From Planctomycetota bacterium (GTDB lineage Bacteria; Planctomycetota; Planctomycetia; Pirellulales; Pirellulaceae): a stretch of 64,000 nt of DNA. The stretch spans positions 111,633 through 175,632 of the forward strand of contig VGZA01000003.1 in the NCBI GenBank assembly GCA_016872775.1, in the 5' to 3' direction. The notes under the pieces are model-generated. The model was given only the letters and a program-made list of their open reading frames with translations, was not told the origin of the DNA and searched no databases. This document shows positions 45,539-55,220 of this stretch, in pieces. The translations under genes and the position numbers were made by a program. Position 1 is the first letter of the stretch; each line of letters begins with the position of its first letter.

Positions 45539-48385
45539 ATGGATTCGTTTCGATTGGCAAGATTGCTTCCAACATGGCTGGCAGTTGCTCTGGTTGCGGG
45601 ACTGCCTCCGGCGGGGAGCGGAGTGCGAGCGGCAGAGTCGCTCTGGATCGAGGCCGAGCATCTTTCGGGAATCCGCGGTTTCTGTTGGCCGATGGGCAAG
45701 CCGGAAATGAAGAAGACTGCGGGGCACTGGGGCCTTTCGGGGCCGGGTTGGGCGGCCGAATGGTGCCAGGGCGGAGAGAGCGGGTTCTTGTCGATCGCCG
45801 CGGGTGGTGAAGACGCGAATGCGGTGGTGAGCAAGACGATCGAAATTCCGGAGGCCGGGGACTATTTCGTCTGGGTTCGCTACGGCGACTGGCGCGAAAA
45901 AACGGAGCGGTTCCAGGTGCATCTGGAGCAGGCCGGACGGCCGAACTGGGCCGGTTCGTATGGTGAACGGCCGGTCGTGGAGGAAGATAACGAAATGAAG
46001 CTTTATTTCGGCTGGGCGTTTGGCTGGAGCGCGAACAAAGCGGCGTTGCAGAAAGGTCCCGCGGTCTTGAAACTCGTCACGACGACGGTCGATCCGGAAC
46101 CGCGGCAAGTCGACGCTATTGTCCTCACCCAGGACCCGACTTATCGGCCGCTCGTCAAGGAGCGTCCCATTTCGGCGGCGCGGCGCACCCTCGATGGGTA
46201 CCGTCGACTACCTGCGGCCGCGTCGGAAAGTGGCCTGGACGGACTGGAGCCTCTGGCCCGCCGCGCGCCGTCGTTCGACCTGCCCGCAAACTGGAAATTG
46301 TCGACGTTTCGCGAGCAGGGATTTCTCTATCTCTGGAATGTCAGCCACACCGGTCCGTTGGAGTCCTGGCTGAGCGACAATCCGACACGCGTCAAGTTTC
46401 CGTACAACATCGCCGATGCCTCGGTGCGCGAGAACTTCGAAAAGAAATACGCCGGCCGCGATGACGTGCCGATCTTTTCCGATCCACGAGTCGTTCCAAC
46501 GTTCCATGGTGTCGGCGCCGGTGTTTTCGCCGTCGATAGCCAGTCGGGCGAAGTCAATCCACTGGGACGCAAATTTGCCCAGTGGCTCGACGCCAATCCG
46601 AATCGATCCTGGGCCATGATGATGAACTATCATCCAGGCGTTCCACTCGGCGAAAAAGGAATCGCGATGTTCCAGAAATATCGTGATCGGTACGTTGGCA
46701 GCATTTCAGGAGAGAGTCTCGGCTATTTTGATCCCGACCAGAATCTCATGCAGCAGGCGACGGCTGGAGCAGCAACGCGGCGGCAGCTGGCCGCGGCGAT
46801 GACGCCCGTGTTTCTCAACGAGAACCGGGCAAAATACCGCAAAGTTTACGGCCGGGACATTGATGCAAATCCGTACCAGGACGTCATCGCCTGCCTGAGC
46901 GTCGGAAATATTCTGGCGATACCGCTCTGTTCCGACTGGGGTGCGCGCGTCGTCGGATATGAATCTTCCGCCGCGACCTCCTCGGTACTGCCGATGCGCT
47001 GGGCGTTCTTGCGCGGAGCCGCCCGGCAATGGGGGAACTTGACGGCAACCTACCGCAGCTGCAACTTCGGTGATTCCTCGACGATCTTCAGCGATCAGTC
47101 GAGTTTCCATTCCCCCAAGAACTTCTACGACAATTTCTACAGCGTGATCAGCGGCGCGGGCATGACCTGGTACAAAATGGATATCTGGTACCAGTATATG
47201 GCCGGGGCGTCGATGTTCTATCATGAGCAGGGCTTCGACGAGTATTGGCAACCGGGCGGAACGACGGCGGCGGGAATTCACGAGGTCCAGCTGTCACCCA
47301 AAGGCAAACTTGTCGATCGCTTCCTGCGCGTCACGGCAAAGGAACCCGATCGGGGAACTCCTTTCACGCCGGTCGCCATGCTGGTGGATTACGCGCACGG
47401 ATGGGAACCGGCTCCGTTCTGGCCGAATTCGTTCAAGAACTGGCATGGTCATCAGCAGAAGTTCTTGTTTGGCGACCACGAGCGGATGCTGGAACAGTTT
47501 TTCTGGACGGCTTATCACCCGATCGCCGCCGAAAGTGAACGGCCGATAACGGCGACCAACGAGGTCTACGTTCCGGGGGTTTTCGGAGACATTTTTGACG
47601 TGGTCTTCGCGTATCCCGATCCGGCGAAATGGCGTTCGATCGACAGCTATCCCGTGGTGATCGCGGCGGGCGATATAGAATTGTCAAACGAAGAGGGACA
47701 GCGATTGGCGCAGTACGTGGAGCGGGGCGGCACGCTGCTGGTCACGTCAGAACAGTTTTCCGGTCCGGGGTTGTCGGCGTTGGGGCTGCCGGCGGCGGGG
47801 ACCGTGGCGGAGTCGACCGGTTACCGATGGCGACTCGCCGGCAAGGCGGCCGGGACCGCGGCGAGCGGTGCGGCGCCCAAAGAGGCGCCAGAAGAGTCGC
47901 TGGAAGTATCCCAACGATTCCGCTACCAGGAATTGCCCGCGGCCAACGGCCGAGTGCTCGGCGCGACGTCGGACGGGAAGCCATTTTGCGTGGCCTACGA
48001 TCGGGGCGCTGGCCGGCTGATCTACTTGAGCGTGCCCCGCGGCTTGGGGATCGATCGAAATGTCCACCCCGTCGTGCCGCGCCTGTTCGCCCATTTGACG
48101 CGAGGCCTCATGCCGGTGGAGGTCGAAGGCGATGTGGAATGGATGGTCAATCGGGCGGCTAACAGTTGGCTGGTGACGCTGATGAACCCGGCGGGCCAGG
48201 ACAAGCCCCAGCATGGAATCACTCCCACCGATTATCGGCAGAATCGCCGGGTCACGGTGCGATCGCGCACGCCGATCAGCGCGGTTCGGGACCGGCTCTT
48301 GCCCGAAGATGCGTTCGGTGTGCAGCAGAATTCCGTCGCCGTCGAAGTGCCGGCCGGCAGCGTACGGATTCTGGAAATTCGTTGA
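45539..48385 (+). CDS. Secreted glycosidase-like protein (948 aa), family not recognised
   Basis: The ATG at 45539 follows AGGAG and opens a signal peptide ending VRAAE. An N-terminal carbohydrate-binding-like jelly roll (about 33-195) contains IEAEHLSG and TIEIPEAGDYFVWVRYGDW. A large central domain (about 230-690) has the look of a TIM-barrel glycoside hydrolase: SISGESLGYFDPDQN, YHEQGFDEYWQPGG and WYKMDIWYQYMAGAS, with several conserved-looking Glu/Asp in aromatic settings. Near 700-760, YPVVIAAGDIELSNEEGQRL and YVERGGTLLVTSEQF look like the amidotransferase-like domain of some beta-galactosidases. A beta-sandwich ends it. Function is inferred from layout only. The Gfo/Idh/MocA gene is next. 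Confidence 0.65.
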   Translation: MDSFRLARLLPTWLAVALVAGLPPAGSGVRAAESLWIEAEHLSGIRGFCWPMGKPEMKKTAGHWGLSGPGWAAEWCQGGESGFLSIAAGGEDANAVVSKTIEIPEAGDYFVWVRYGDWREKTERFQVHLEQAGRPNWAGSYGERPVVEEDNEMKLYFGWAFGWSANKAALQKGPAVLKLVTTTVDPEPRQVDAIVLTQDPTYRPLVKERPISAARRTLDGYRRLPAAASESGLDGLEPLARRAPSFDLPANWKLSTFREQGFLYLWNVSHTGPLESWLSDNPTRVKFPYNIADASVRENFEKKYAGRDDVPIFSDPRVVPTFHGVGAGVFAVDSQSGEVNPLGRKFAQWLDANPNRSWAMMMNYHPGVPLGEKGIAMFQKYRDRYVGSISGESLGYFDPDQNLMQQATAGAATRRQLAAAMTPVFLNENRAKYRKVYGRDIDANPYQDVIACLSVGNILAIPLCSDWGARVVGYESSAATSSVLPMRWAFLRGAARQWGNLTATYRSCNFGDSSTIFSDQSSFHSPKNFYDNFYSVISGAGMTWYKMDIWYQYMAGASMFYHEQGFDEYWQPGGTTAAGIHEVQLSPKGKLVDRFLRVTAKEPDRGTPFTPVAMLVDYAHGWEPAPFWPNSFKNWHGHQQKFLFGDHERMLEQFFWTAYHPIAAESERPITATNEVYVPGVFGDIFDVVFAYPDPAKWRSIDSYPVVIAAGDIELSNEEGQRLAQYVERGGTLLVTSEQFSGPGLSALGLPAAGTVAESTGYRWRLAGKAAGTAASGAAPKEAPEESLEVSQRFRYQELPAANGRVLGATSDGKPFCVAYDRGAGRLIYLSVPRGLGIDRNVHPVVPRLFAHLTRGLMPVEVEGDVEWMVNRAANSWLVTLMNPAGQDKPQHGITPTDYRQNRRVTVRSRTPISAVRDRLLPEDAFGVQQNSVAVEVPAGSVRILEIR

Positions 48386-48485
48386 CCGTGGGTGGGGCGC
48401 ATCGCGGCCGCTCTCTGGAATTTGACGGCTGATTGTGCGATCATTGCGTCTTGGGTTCCGAACGGCTGCCAATCAAACGAGGGAT

Positions 48486-49835
48486 ATGAACATGAGCAAC
48501 GCGGGTCGAAATCGTCGTCAATTCCTGCAATCGGCAACGGCACTGGCGGCGGGCGCCGCCTCGGTCGGTTTTCCCTGGTCGCGGACGGCATTTGCCAATC
48601 GCGCCAAGAATGATCGGCCGACGATCGGCTGCATCGGCGTCGGCAGTATGGGAACCGGCGATGCGCATGGGCACGCGAATTTCGGCGACATTGTCGCCGT
48701 TTGCGATGTGGATTCCGTGCACGCCGAGCGAGCCCGCCAGGACCCGAAGATTGGCAAAGGCACGGCGGATGCCTGCAAGGACTACCGCAAGATTCTGGAA
48801 CGCAAGGATATCGACGTCGTCAGTATCGTCACGCCGGACCACTGGCATGTGAAGATCGCGATCGAGGCGCTACAGGCAGGTAAGCACGTCTTCTGCCAGA
48901 AGCCACTGACGTTGACGCTCGAAGAGAATCAACTGATCCGTGCGGCGTGCAAGAAATACTCCGACCGGATTTTTACCGTTGGCACGCAGCAGCGCAGCGA
49001 TGGCATGTTTCTGCGGGCGATCAACATGGTTCAGAAAGGTCTGCTGGGCGACATCAAAAAAGTAACCGTAGGGATTAACGGAAGTCCGACCGGCGGTCCG
49101 TTCGCCAAGACGACTCCACCGTCGGAACTCGATTGGGACATGTGGCTCGGTCAGGCACCGAAGGTCGACTATATCGACAAGCGGTGCCATTACGAATTCC
49201 GCTGGTGGTACGAATATTCCGGAGGCAAATTCACCGACTGGGGCGCTCACCATGTCGACGTGGCAACCTGGGCGTTGAACGAACATAAGGAAGGGATGGG
49301 GCCGGTCAAGATCGACGGTACGGATGCCCAGCACCCGGTCCCGTTCAAGGATGGGAACCCAACCGTGGACGATTGTTACAACACTTCGCACGAATTCAAT
49401 GTGGTCTGCACCTACGCGAGCGGGGTGGAGATGCATGTGACCAGCCGCGGGGACAACGGTGTGCTGTTCGAGGGTACCAAGGGGCGGCTGTTTGTGAATC
49501 GCGGCAAGATCACGGGGGCGCCGATCGACGAGAAATGGGACGAGGGAAAATTCACTCCCGAAGACTTGACGCGACTGTACAACGGAAAGACCCCTGAAGG
49601 TCACAAAGAAAACTTTTTCCGTTGCATCCGGGAAGGCGGAATGCCGGTTTCCGATGTATTCAGCCATGTCCAGGCGATGACAACGTGCCACTTGAGTTCG
49701 ATCGCCGCTCGGCTTGGCCGCGTCATCCAATGGGACCCCAAGGCGGAGAAGATCACGGGGGATGCGCAGGCGGCCGGTTTCTTCGCTCGGACTCAACGGC
49801 CCGGCTTCGAAATACCGAGCGTAGCAAGGGCGTGA
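48486..49835 (+). CDS. Gfo/Idh/MocA-family oxidoreductase with Tat-like leader
   Basis: Protein of 449 aa from the ATG at 48486, with GAGGGAT close before it. A twin-arginine-type leader (NRRQFLQSATALAAGAASVG) suggests export with cofactor. The Rossmann motif IGCIGVGSMGTG follows. VTPDHWHVKIAIEALQAGKH and FCQKPLTLTLEEN are the family core, with QKP in place of the common EKP, so the catalytic Lys is kept. Such enzymes oxidise or reduce sugars and inositols with NAD(P). Following the glycosidase-like gene, it may process the released sugar; this is inferred. Confidence 0.88.
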   Translation: MNMSNAGRNRRQFLQSATALAAGAASVGFPWSRTAFANRAKNDRPTIGCIGVGSMGTGDAHGHANFGDIVAVCDVDSVHAERARQDPKIGKGTADACKDYRKILERKDIDVVSIVTPDHWHVKIAIEALQAGKHVFCQKPLTLTLEENQLIRAACKKYSDRIFTVGTQQRSDGMFLRAINMVQKGLLGDIKKVTVGINGSPTGGPFAKTTPPSELDWDMWLGQAPKVDYIDKRCHYEFRWWYEYSGGKFTDWGAHHVDVATWALNEHKEGMGPVKIDGTDAQHPVPFKDGNPTVDDCYNTSHEFNVVCTYASGVEMHVTSRGDNGVLFEGTKGRLFVNRGKITGAPIDEKWDEGKFTPEDLTRLYNGKTPEGHKENFFRCIREGGMPVSDVFSHVQAMTTCHLSSIAARLGRVIQWDPKAEKITGDAQAAGFFARTQRPGFEIPSVARA

Positions 49836-49940
49836 GCGGCACTGGTCCTCGGGCCAGCGCAGACGTTATCATGCGCTGGCTTGGTTAGTTTGCGGTCAAA
49901 GGCATGACCGTGTTACGGGATGACTGCGAGGGACGGGTTG

Positions 49941-51917
49941 ATGATCAAGGATGCCGCGGAACGCTGGACGACGAATGACTCCAGCGAACTCTATGAAGTG
50001 GCTCGTTGGGGAAAAGGGTACTTTTCGGTCGGACGTGACGGCAGTCTGCTGGTGCATCCCACGCGGGATCTGAATCGGTCGATCGACATGAAACAGTTGA
50101 TCGACCGGCTGCAGCTGCGCGGGCTCGACTTGCCGATCCTCATCCGCTTCAACGGCATCCTGAAAGACCGCTTGCGCGAAATCAACGACGCTTTCGCGCA
50201 GGCGATGCGCGACCACGACTACAAGGGTCGCTACACCTGCGTCTATCCGATCAAGGTGAACCAGCAGCGGCAGGTTGTCGAAAAAGTGCTGGAGTACAGC
50301 AAGCCATTTGGATTCGGCCTGGAGGCGGGCAGCAAACCGGAACTGCTGGCGGTCGTGGCCATGACCGATGCCGACACGCCGATCATCTGCAACGGGTTCA
50401 AGGACCCCGAATTCATCGAAATGGCGATGCTGGCCCAGAAGATCGGCCGCAACGTGATTCCGGTCGTCGAGAAGTACACGGAACTCGATTTGATCCTGCG
50501 CTATGCCGAGAAGGTCGGAGTCCGGCCGCAAATCGGCATGCGCGTCAAATTGGCTTCGCGCGGGTCGGGACGCTGGCAGGGTTCCGGCGGTTACCGGTCA
50601 AAATTCGGATTGACCGTCGGTGAGATCATGCAGGGCATCGAGGAACTGCGCAAGAGGGACATGAGCGATTGCCTGCAGTTGCTGCATTTCCATCTGGGCA
50701 GCCAGATCACCAACATCCGGCACATCAAAGGGGCATTGGTCGAGGTGGCCCGCGCGTACGCCGACCTGGTCAAGCGAGGTACGGGACTCAAGTACATTGA
50801 CGTCGGCGGCGGGCTGGGGGTGGATTACGACGGATCCCAAACAAATTTTGAATCGAGTGTGAATTACACGCTGCAAGAGTACGCGAACGACGTCGTCTAT
50901 CACTTTCAGTCGATCTGCGATGAGGCGGGGGTGCCGCACCCCAACATTGTCTCGGAGAGCGGACGTGCGGTCGTCGCCTATCATAGCGCGCTGGTCTTTG
51001 GCGTGCTGGGCGTCTCGGAACAAGGCAACGACTCGACACTCTCCGACGCGCTTCCCGAAGAGTCGGAACAATCGCTGCGGGATATGCTCGATACGTTCAA
51101 GAACCTCGGCAGCCGCAATCTGCTGGAAAGTTACCACGACGCGCAACAGTCGCTCGATACGATCATGACGTTGTTCAGCACAGGATACGTTTCCCTGGAA
51201 CAGCGCGGCCTGGCGGAGAATATCTACTTTGCGATCTGCCACAAGATCCGGCGGCTGGTCGAGCAGATGGACTATGTTCCGGAGGAGTTGCAAGGATTGG
51301 ACTCGATGCTCTCCGACACCTACTTCTGCAATTTTTCGTTGTTCCAGTCGATGCCCGACAGCTGGGCGATCAAGCAACTGTTTCCCGTGATGCCGATCCA
51401 CCGCTTGGCGGAGGAGCCGACCCGGCACGCCGTTCTGGGCGACGTGACTTGCGATTCGGATGGTAAGATCGACCAGTTTATCGACCGCCGCGATGTCAAA
51501 CGAACGCTGCGGCTGCATACCTTTAATGGCCAGCCGTATTACCTGTCGTCGTTCCTGATCGGCGCGTACCAGGAGATCCTTGGCGACCTGCATAACCTGT
51601 TCGGTGACACTAACACGGTCCACGTCGATCTGAACGATCAGAACGAGGTGATCCTGGAGACGATCGTCAAGGGAGAGACGGTGCGGGAAGTTCTGGATTA
51701 TGTGCAATTCAACGAGCATGACTTGATTCATCGACTGCAGACGGCGGTCGAGCGTGCGGTACGGGAAGGACGGCTGGACCATCTGGAGGCGGGGCGGTTT
51801 CTGAAGTTCTACGAGGATGGTCTTGATGGCTACACCTATCTTGAAGACGCGGGTGCCGGCGACGTCGATCCGATGGTACGATGGAGCCAGAAGGTGACGT
51901 CGGTTGGCGGTCCTTGA
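49941..51917 (+). CDS. speA: Biosynthetic arginine decarboxylase
   Basis: PLP enzyme of 658 aa converting arginine to agmatine and CO2, the first step to putrescine. The ATG at 49941 has GAGGGA at good distance; an in-frame ATG at 49920 has a poorer site. Markers: YPIKVNQQRQVVEKVLEYS with the PLP Lys, FGLEAGSKPELLAV, LLHFHLGSQITNIRHIKGA, DVGGGLGVDYDGSQ and SESGRAVVAYHSALVFGVLG. The C-terminal part contains the FSLFQSMPDSWAIKQLFPVMP stretch typical of SpeA rather than DapA-linked LysA. Length is normal. The SenB-like gene starts 15 bases later. Confidence 0.95.
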   Translation: MIKDAAERWTTNDSSELYEVARWGKGYFSVGRDGSLLVHPTRDLNRSIDMKQLIDRLQLRGLDLPILIRFNGILKDRLREINDAFAQAMRDHDYKGRYTCVYPIKVNQQRQVVEKVLEYSKPFGFGLEAGSKPELLAVVAMTDADTPIICNGFKDPEFIEMAMLAQKIGRNVIPVVEKYTELDLILRYAEKVGVRPQIGMRVKLASRGSGRWQGSGGYRSKFGLTVGEIMQGIEELRKRDMSDCLQLLHFHLGSQITNIRHIKGALVEVARAYADLVKRGTGLKYIDVGGGLGVDYDGSQTNFESSVNYTLQEYANDVVYHFQSICDEAGVPHPNIVSESGRAVVAYHSALVFGVLGVSEQGNDSTLSDALPEESEQSLRDMLDTFKNLGSRNLLESYHDAQQSLDTIMTLFSTGYVSLEQRGLAENIYFAICHKIRRLVEQMDYVPEELQGLDSMLSDTYFCNFSLFQSMPDSWAIKQLFPVMPIHRLAEEPTRHAVLGDVTCDSDGKIDQFIDRRDVKRTLRLHTFNGQPYYLSSFLIGAYQEILGDLHNLFGDTNTVHVDLNDQNEVILETIVKGETVREVLDYVQFNEHDLIHRLQTAVERAVREGRLDHLEAGRFLKFYEDGLDGYTYLEDAGAGDVDPMVRWSQKVTSVGGP

Positions 51918-51931
51918 ACGCTGACGGGCGG

Positions 51932-52969
51932 ATGATCGCCATCGCGGACCCGGCGGGTGTGGGCAGCCGCCAAGGGAATCGGGTCACGGCCCTGCGCTAC
52001 GCCGCCATTTTCCGCTCGGCGGGTCTGACCGTTTGCAGTGCGACCCGGCTGGCCCATTCCGCCCGTGCCGGTCGATCGGCTGCTTCGGCGCGCGGCGAAG
52101 CGGGTCGCGAGGCAATGGCAGCGGACTCGACCCAGCGCGGCGACGCCGTGCTGGTAGCCCTGCACGCGCGCAAGTCGGCATCCACAATTGTCGACTGGTC
52201 GGTGGATCGCCCGAATTGCCCGATTGTGCTGGTGCTCACCGGCACCGACCTGTACGAGGAATTTGGGCGGGATCGGTGTGTCGAGCGGTCGTTGGATCTG
52301 GCAAGTCGAATTGTCGTGCTGCAGCGGGATGCGCTGCGCTACTTGCCGGAGCAGTACCTGTCGAAGTCGCGGGTGATCGTACAGTCGGCGCAGGCGCCTC
52401 GCCGGCGGCTGCCGCGGTTAAGTTCGGTATTTGAAATTTGCGTTTCCTGCCATCTTCGGGACGTCAAGGATCCTTTGCGAGCCGCCATGGCCGCGCGGGA
52501 TCTGCCGGCCCCATCGCTGATCCGCATCCAGCAGCTGGGCGGATGCCTGGATGCGAAATGGCGGCGGCGTTTGGAGCGCGAACTGGAAAGGAACGCACGC
52601 TTGAAATATGGCGGCTCCCTGCCGCATTACCGCGCTCAACAGCTCCTCGCGCGTAGCCGACTGCTAGTTGTCAGTTCGCGGAGTGAAGGGGCGCCGAACG
52701 TAGCATCCGAAGCGATTGCGGCTGGCGTGCCGCTTCTCAGCACGCGAATTTCCGGCATGGTGGGGCTTTTGGGCGAGGACTACCCCGGATATTTCGAGGT
52801 AGGTGATACCGCCGGTCTGCGTGATGCGATGTTGCGTGCGGAGCGGGATCGCGGCTGGTATGCCGAACTGCGTCGGCATGTCCGCATGCTGAGGCCGCTG
52901 GTGGCTCCGTCGCGCGAAAAAGCGGAATGGGCCCGGCTGCTACGGGAACTATTCCACGATCTCCGCTGA
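51932..52969 (+). CDS. SenB-like selenosugar synthase (TIGR04348-type glycosyltransferase)
   Basis: Protein of 345 aa from the ATG at 51932; a longer frame from 51881 overlaps speA. The sequence follows the SenB/TIGR04348 pattern along its length: GSRQGNRVTALRYA, LVALHARKSASTI, VLVLTGTDLYEEF, ASRIVVLQRDALRYLP, HLRDVKDPLRAAMAARDLPA, SRLLVVSSRSEGAPNVASEA and GMVGLLGEDYPGYFEVGD. SenB joins selenophosphate to UDP-GlcNAc or UDP-glucose to make a selenosugar on the way to selenoneine. No senA or selD (senC) is in the window, so the role here is unproven. It sits 15 bases after speA and 41 before a hydrolase. Confidence 0.8.
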   Translation: MIAIADPAGVGSRQGNRVTALRYAAIFRSAGLTVCSATRLAHSARAGRSAASARGEAGREAMAADSTQRGDAVLVALHARKSASTIVDWSVDRPNCPIVLVLTGTDLYEEFGRDRCVERSLDLASRIVVLQRDALRYLPEQYLSKSRVIVQSAQAPRRRLPRLSSVFEICVSCHLRDVKDPLRAAMAARDLPAPSLIRIQQLGGCLDAKWRRRLERELERNARLKYGGSLPHYRAQQLLARSRLLVVSSRSEGAPNVASEAIAAGVPLLSTRISGMVGLLGEDYPGYFEVGDTAGLRDAMLRAERDRGWYAELRRHVRMLRPLVAPSREKAEWARLLRELFHDLR

Positions 52970-53010
52970 CCTGGTTGCACCCGATCGTGAGGCAGGAGTA
53001 ATATCTGGGC

Positions 53011-53868
53011 ATGTTTCGCGAGGAAATGATCGACTTCGATGATCTGGGTCTGAATCTCGCCTGGGGCCCTGAGGCGGGACCGCCACTGTTGCTGCTGCAC
53101 GGAGTGATGCGCCGCTGGACCGATTTTCTGCCGCTGATTCCTTCGCTGATGACAAGGTGGAGAGTGATCGGTCTCGACTTTCGCGGTCATGGTGAATCGG
53201 GACTGACCCCCGACTGTTACCAGGTGACCGATTATGTCAGCGACGTCGTGTCGGTAGTACGCAGTTGTATCGCCGAACCGGTCGTGCTTTACGGACATTC
53301 GCTGGGCGCGATGGCGGCGTTGGGGGCCGCCGCGCGGGAGCCGGAACTGGTGCGGGCGATCATTCTGGAGGATCCGCCGTTTCACACCATGGGGAATCGA
53401 ATCGGCGAGTCGCCGTACCTCAGCCAGTTCAGCGGCATCCAGGCAATTCTCGGCAAAGAACTCGAGTTGGACGCGTTAGCACAGGCGCTGGCAGACGTGG
53501 AGTTGCGAACGCCGGGTTCGCTCGCCTCGACGCGGCTGGGGGAGGTGCGCGATCCTTCGGCGATTCGTTATCTGGCCAGCTGTTTGTTGCGTCTCGATCC
53601 CGACGTGCTCACTCCGATCGTCGACGGGACCTGGCTTGACGGGTATGAACTGGACGAATTGCTGCCGCGGACGCAGCAGCCGACCCTGGTGATGCAGGGT
53701 GACGGCGCGGCGGGCGGAATGTTGATCGACGAGGACGTCGCGCGGTTGCGGCAGCGTCTGGCCCGGGCATCGATCGTGCGTTTTGCGGGCGTGGGCCATT
53801 TGATTCACGGACAGGATACGGTCGCCGCGGCGCGCGTCGCGACAGGTTTTCTCGAATCGTTGCTTTAA
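53011..53868 (+). CDS. Alpha/beta hydrolase
   Basis: Cytosolic protein of 285 aa with no signal peptide. The fold markers are intact: LLLLHGVMRRWTDF (oxyanion region), GLDFRGHGESG, nucleophile elbow YGHSLGAMAALG with Ser, and the catalytic His in GVGHLIHGQD near the end. The cap region is short. Substrate unknown; similar proteins are esterases or C-C hydrolases. It starts 41 bases after the SenB-like gene and is followed by the amidohydrolase after 47 bases, so the run may be one operon. Confidence 0.85.
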   Translation: MFREEMIDFDDLGLNLAWGPEAGPPLLLLHGVMRRWTDFLPLIPSLMTRWRVIGLDFRGHGESGLTPDCYQVTDYVSDVVSVVRSCIAEPVVLYGHSLGAMAALGAAAREPELVRAIILEDPPFHTMGNRIGESPYLSQFSGIQAILGKELELDALAQALADVELRTPGSLASTRLGEVRDPSAIRYLASCLLRLDPDVLTPIVDGTWLDGYELDELLPRTQQPTLVMQGDGAAGGMLIDEDVARLRQRLARASIVRFAGVGHLIHGQDTVAAARVATGFLESLL

Positions 53869-53915
53869 GACTGTTGGCTGAAAACGGGAGCGTTCGCGCG
53901 GCGGACGGAAATGGG

Positions 53916-55208
53916 ATGAAAGTGGGAAAGGGAGTGATGATCATCCGCAACGGGAAGCTGGTGGATGGCATCGGACGTCCCGCCATCGAGGACGGTGTCG
54001 TTCATGTGCGGGATGGCAGGATCGCCTACGCCGGTAGCGCGGCAGCGGCGCCCGCGGTGCCGCCTGAGGCAACGATCGTCGATGCCCGAGGAGGGACCAT
54101 CATGCCAGGGCTGGTGGAAGCCCATTTCCATCCCACATATTTCAATGTCAGCGAACTGCAGGATTTGGATATCAAGTATCCCGTGGAGTATGTAACGTTG
54201 TTGGCCTCGGTCAACGCCAGACTGGCTCTGGAATGCGGCTACACCGCGGCACGCAGCGGTGGCAGCTTGTTCAATGTTGATTTCTGGTTGAAGAAAGCGA
54301 TCGAGAACGATCTGGTCTTGGGACCGCGCCTGGCGGCCAGCGGGCGGGAGATCTGCGGCGTCGCTGGGCTGATGGACTGGAATCCCGATTTCCGCAAGAT
54401 CGGCATGGAGGGACTGGTGCTGCTGGTCAACGGTGCCGATGAAGCGCGAGCCGCGGTACGCAAACTGGTGAAGGACGGCGTCGAATGGGTCAAGACCTAC
54501 CCGACCGGGGACGCGGCGGCACCCGACGTGAACGACCATCACACATTGTGCATGACCTTCGAGGAAATGCACGCCGTGGTCACCACCGCGCATAACCACT
54601 CGATGAAAGTCACCGGCCACTGCCGCGCAACGGAGGGTATCAAGAACGCATTACGGGCAGGGTACGATACCATCGAGCATGGCACGTTTATGGACGACGA
54701 ATCGATGGAACTGCTGCTGGCCCGCGACGTCCCGGTTGTGCCAGCGCTGTATTTCGAACTGGCGAGCATGGAGCGGGGCCCCGATTTTGGCATGTCGCAG
54801 CGCGTGATCGACGGCCACAAGGAGACGCTTGAAGGTGGTGCGGAAAGCGCTCGGCGGATCCTGCGCGAAGGGGGAACTCTGGGGATGGGAGGCGATTATG
54901 GTTTCGCCTGGAATCCGCACGGCGATTACGCGAAAGAACTCGCCTTTTTCGTCAACTACGTCGGCTTCTCCCCCTTGGAAACGATCCGCTGCGCGACGAA
55001 ATCCGGCGCGCGCATCATGGGTCGGGACCATGAGTTTGGAACGCTCGAAGCCGGCAAGCTGGCCGATATCCTGGTGGTGGACGGTGACGTCGTCAACGAT
55101 ATCGGTCTGCTGCAGCGGCGCGAACGATTTGTCGCCGTGATGCAGGCCGGTGTGATCAAAGCCGGGCAACTGGCGACCACCGGTACCACCAGTTCCGTCG
55201 TCAGTTGA
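53916..55208 (+). CDS. Metal-dependent amidohydrolase (imidazolonepropionase/prolidase-like)
   Basis: Enzyme of 430 aa from the ATG at 53916; a TTG at 53874 extends the frame, and an ATG at 53937 with GGGAG close by is also possible. Markers: GLVEAHFHPTYF with the HxH metal pair, WVKTYPTGD with a Lys that could be carboxylated, VTGHCRATEGIKNALRAG and YDTIEHGTFMDDE (two further His), and GGDYGFAWNPHGDY with the catalytic Asp. The end AGKLADILVVDGDV is a family hallmark. It hydrolyses a cyclic amide or dipeptide; substrate not known. It ends 12 bases before the oxidoreductase gene. Confidence 0.86.
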   Translation: MKVGKGVMIIRNGKLVDGIGRPAIEDGVVHVRDGRIAYAGSAAAAPAVPPEATIVDARGGTIMPGLVEAHFHPTYFNVSELQDLDIKYPVEYVTLLASVNARLALECGYTAARSGGSLFNVDFWLKKAIENDLVLGPRLAASGREICGVAGLMDWNPDFRKIGMEGLVLLVNGADEARAAVRKLVKDGVEWVKTYPTGDAAAPDVNDHHTLCMTFEEMHAVVTTAHNHSMKVTGHCRATEGIKNALRAGYDTIEHGTFMDDESMELLLARDVPVVPALYFELASMERGPDFGMSQRVIDGHKETLEGGAESARRILREGGTLGMGGDYGFAWNPHGDYAKELAFFVNYVGFSPLETIRCATKSGARIMGRDHEFGTLEAGKLADILVVDGDVVNDIGLLQRRERFVAVMQAGVIKAGQLATTGTTSSVVS

Positions 55209-55220
55209 AGGAGTTCGCGG

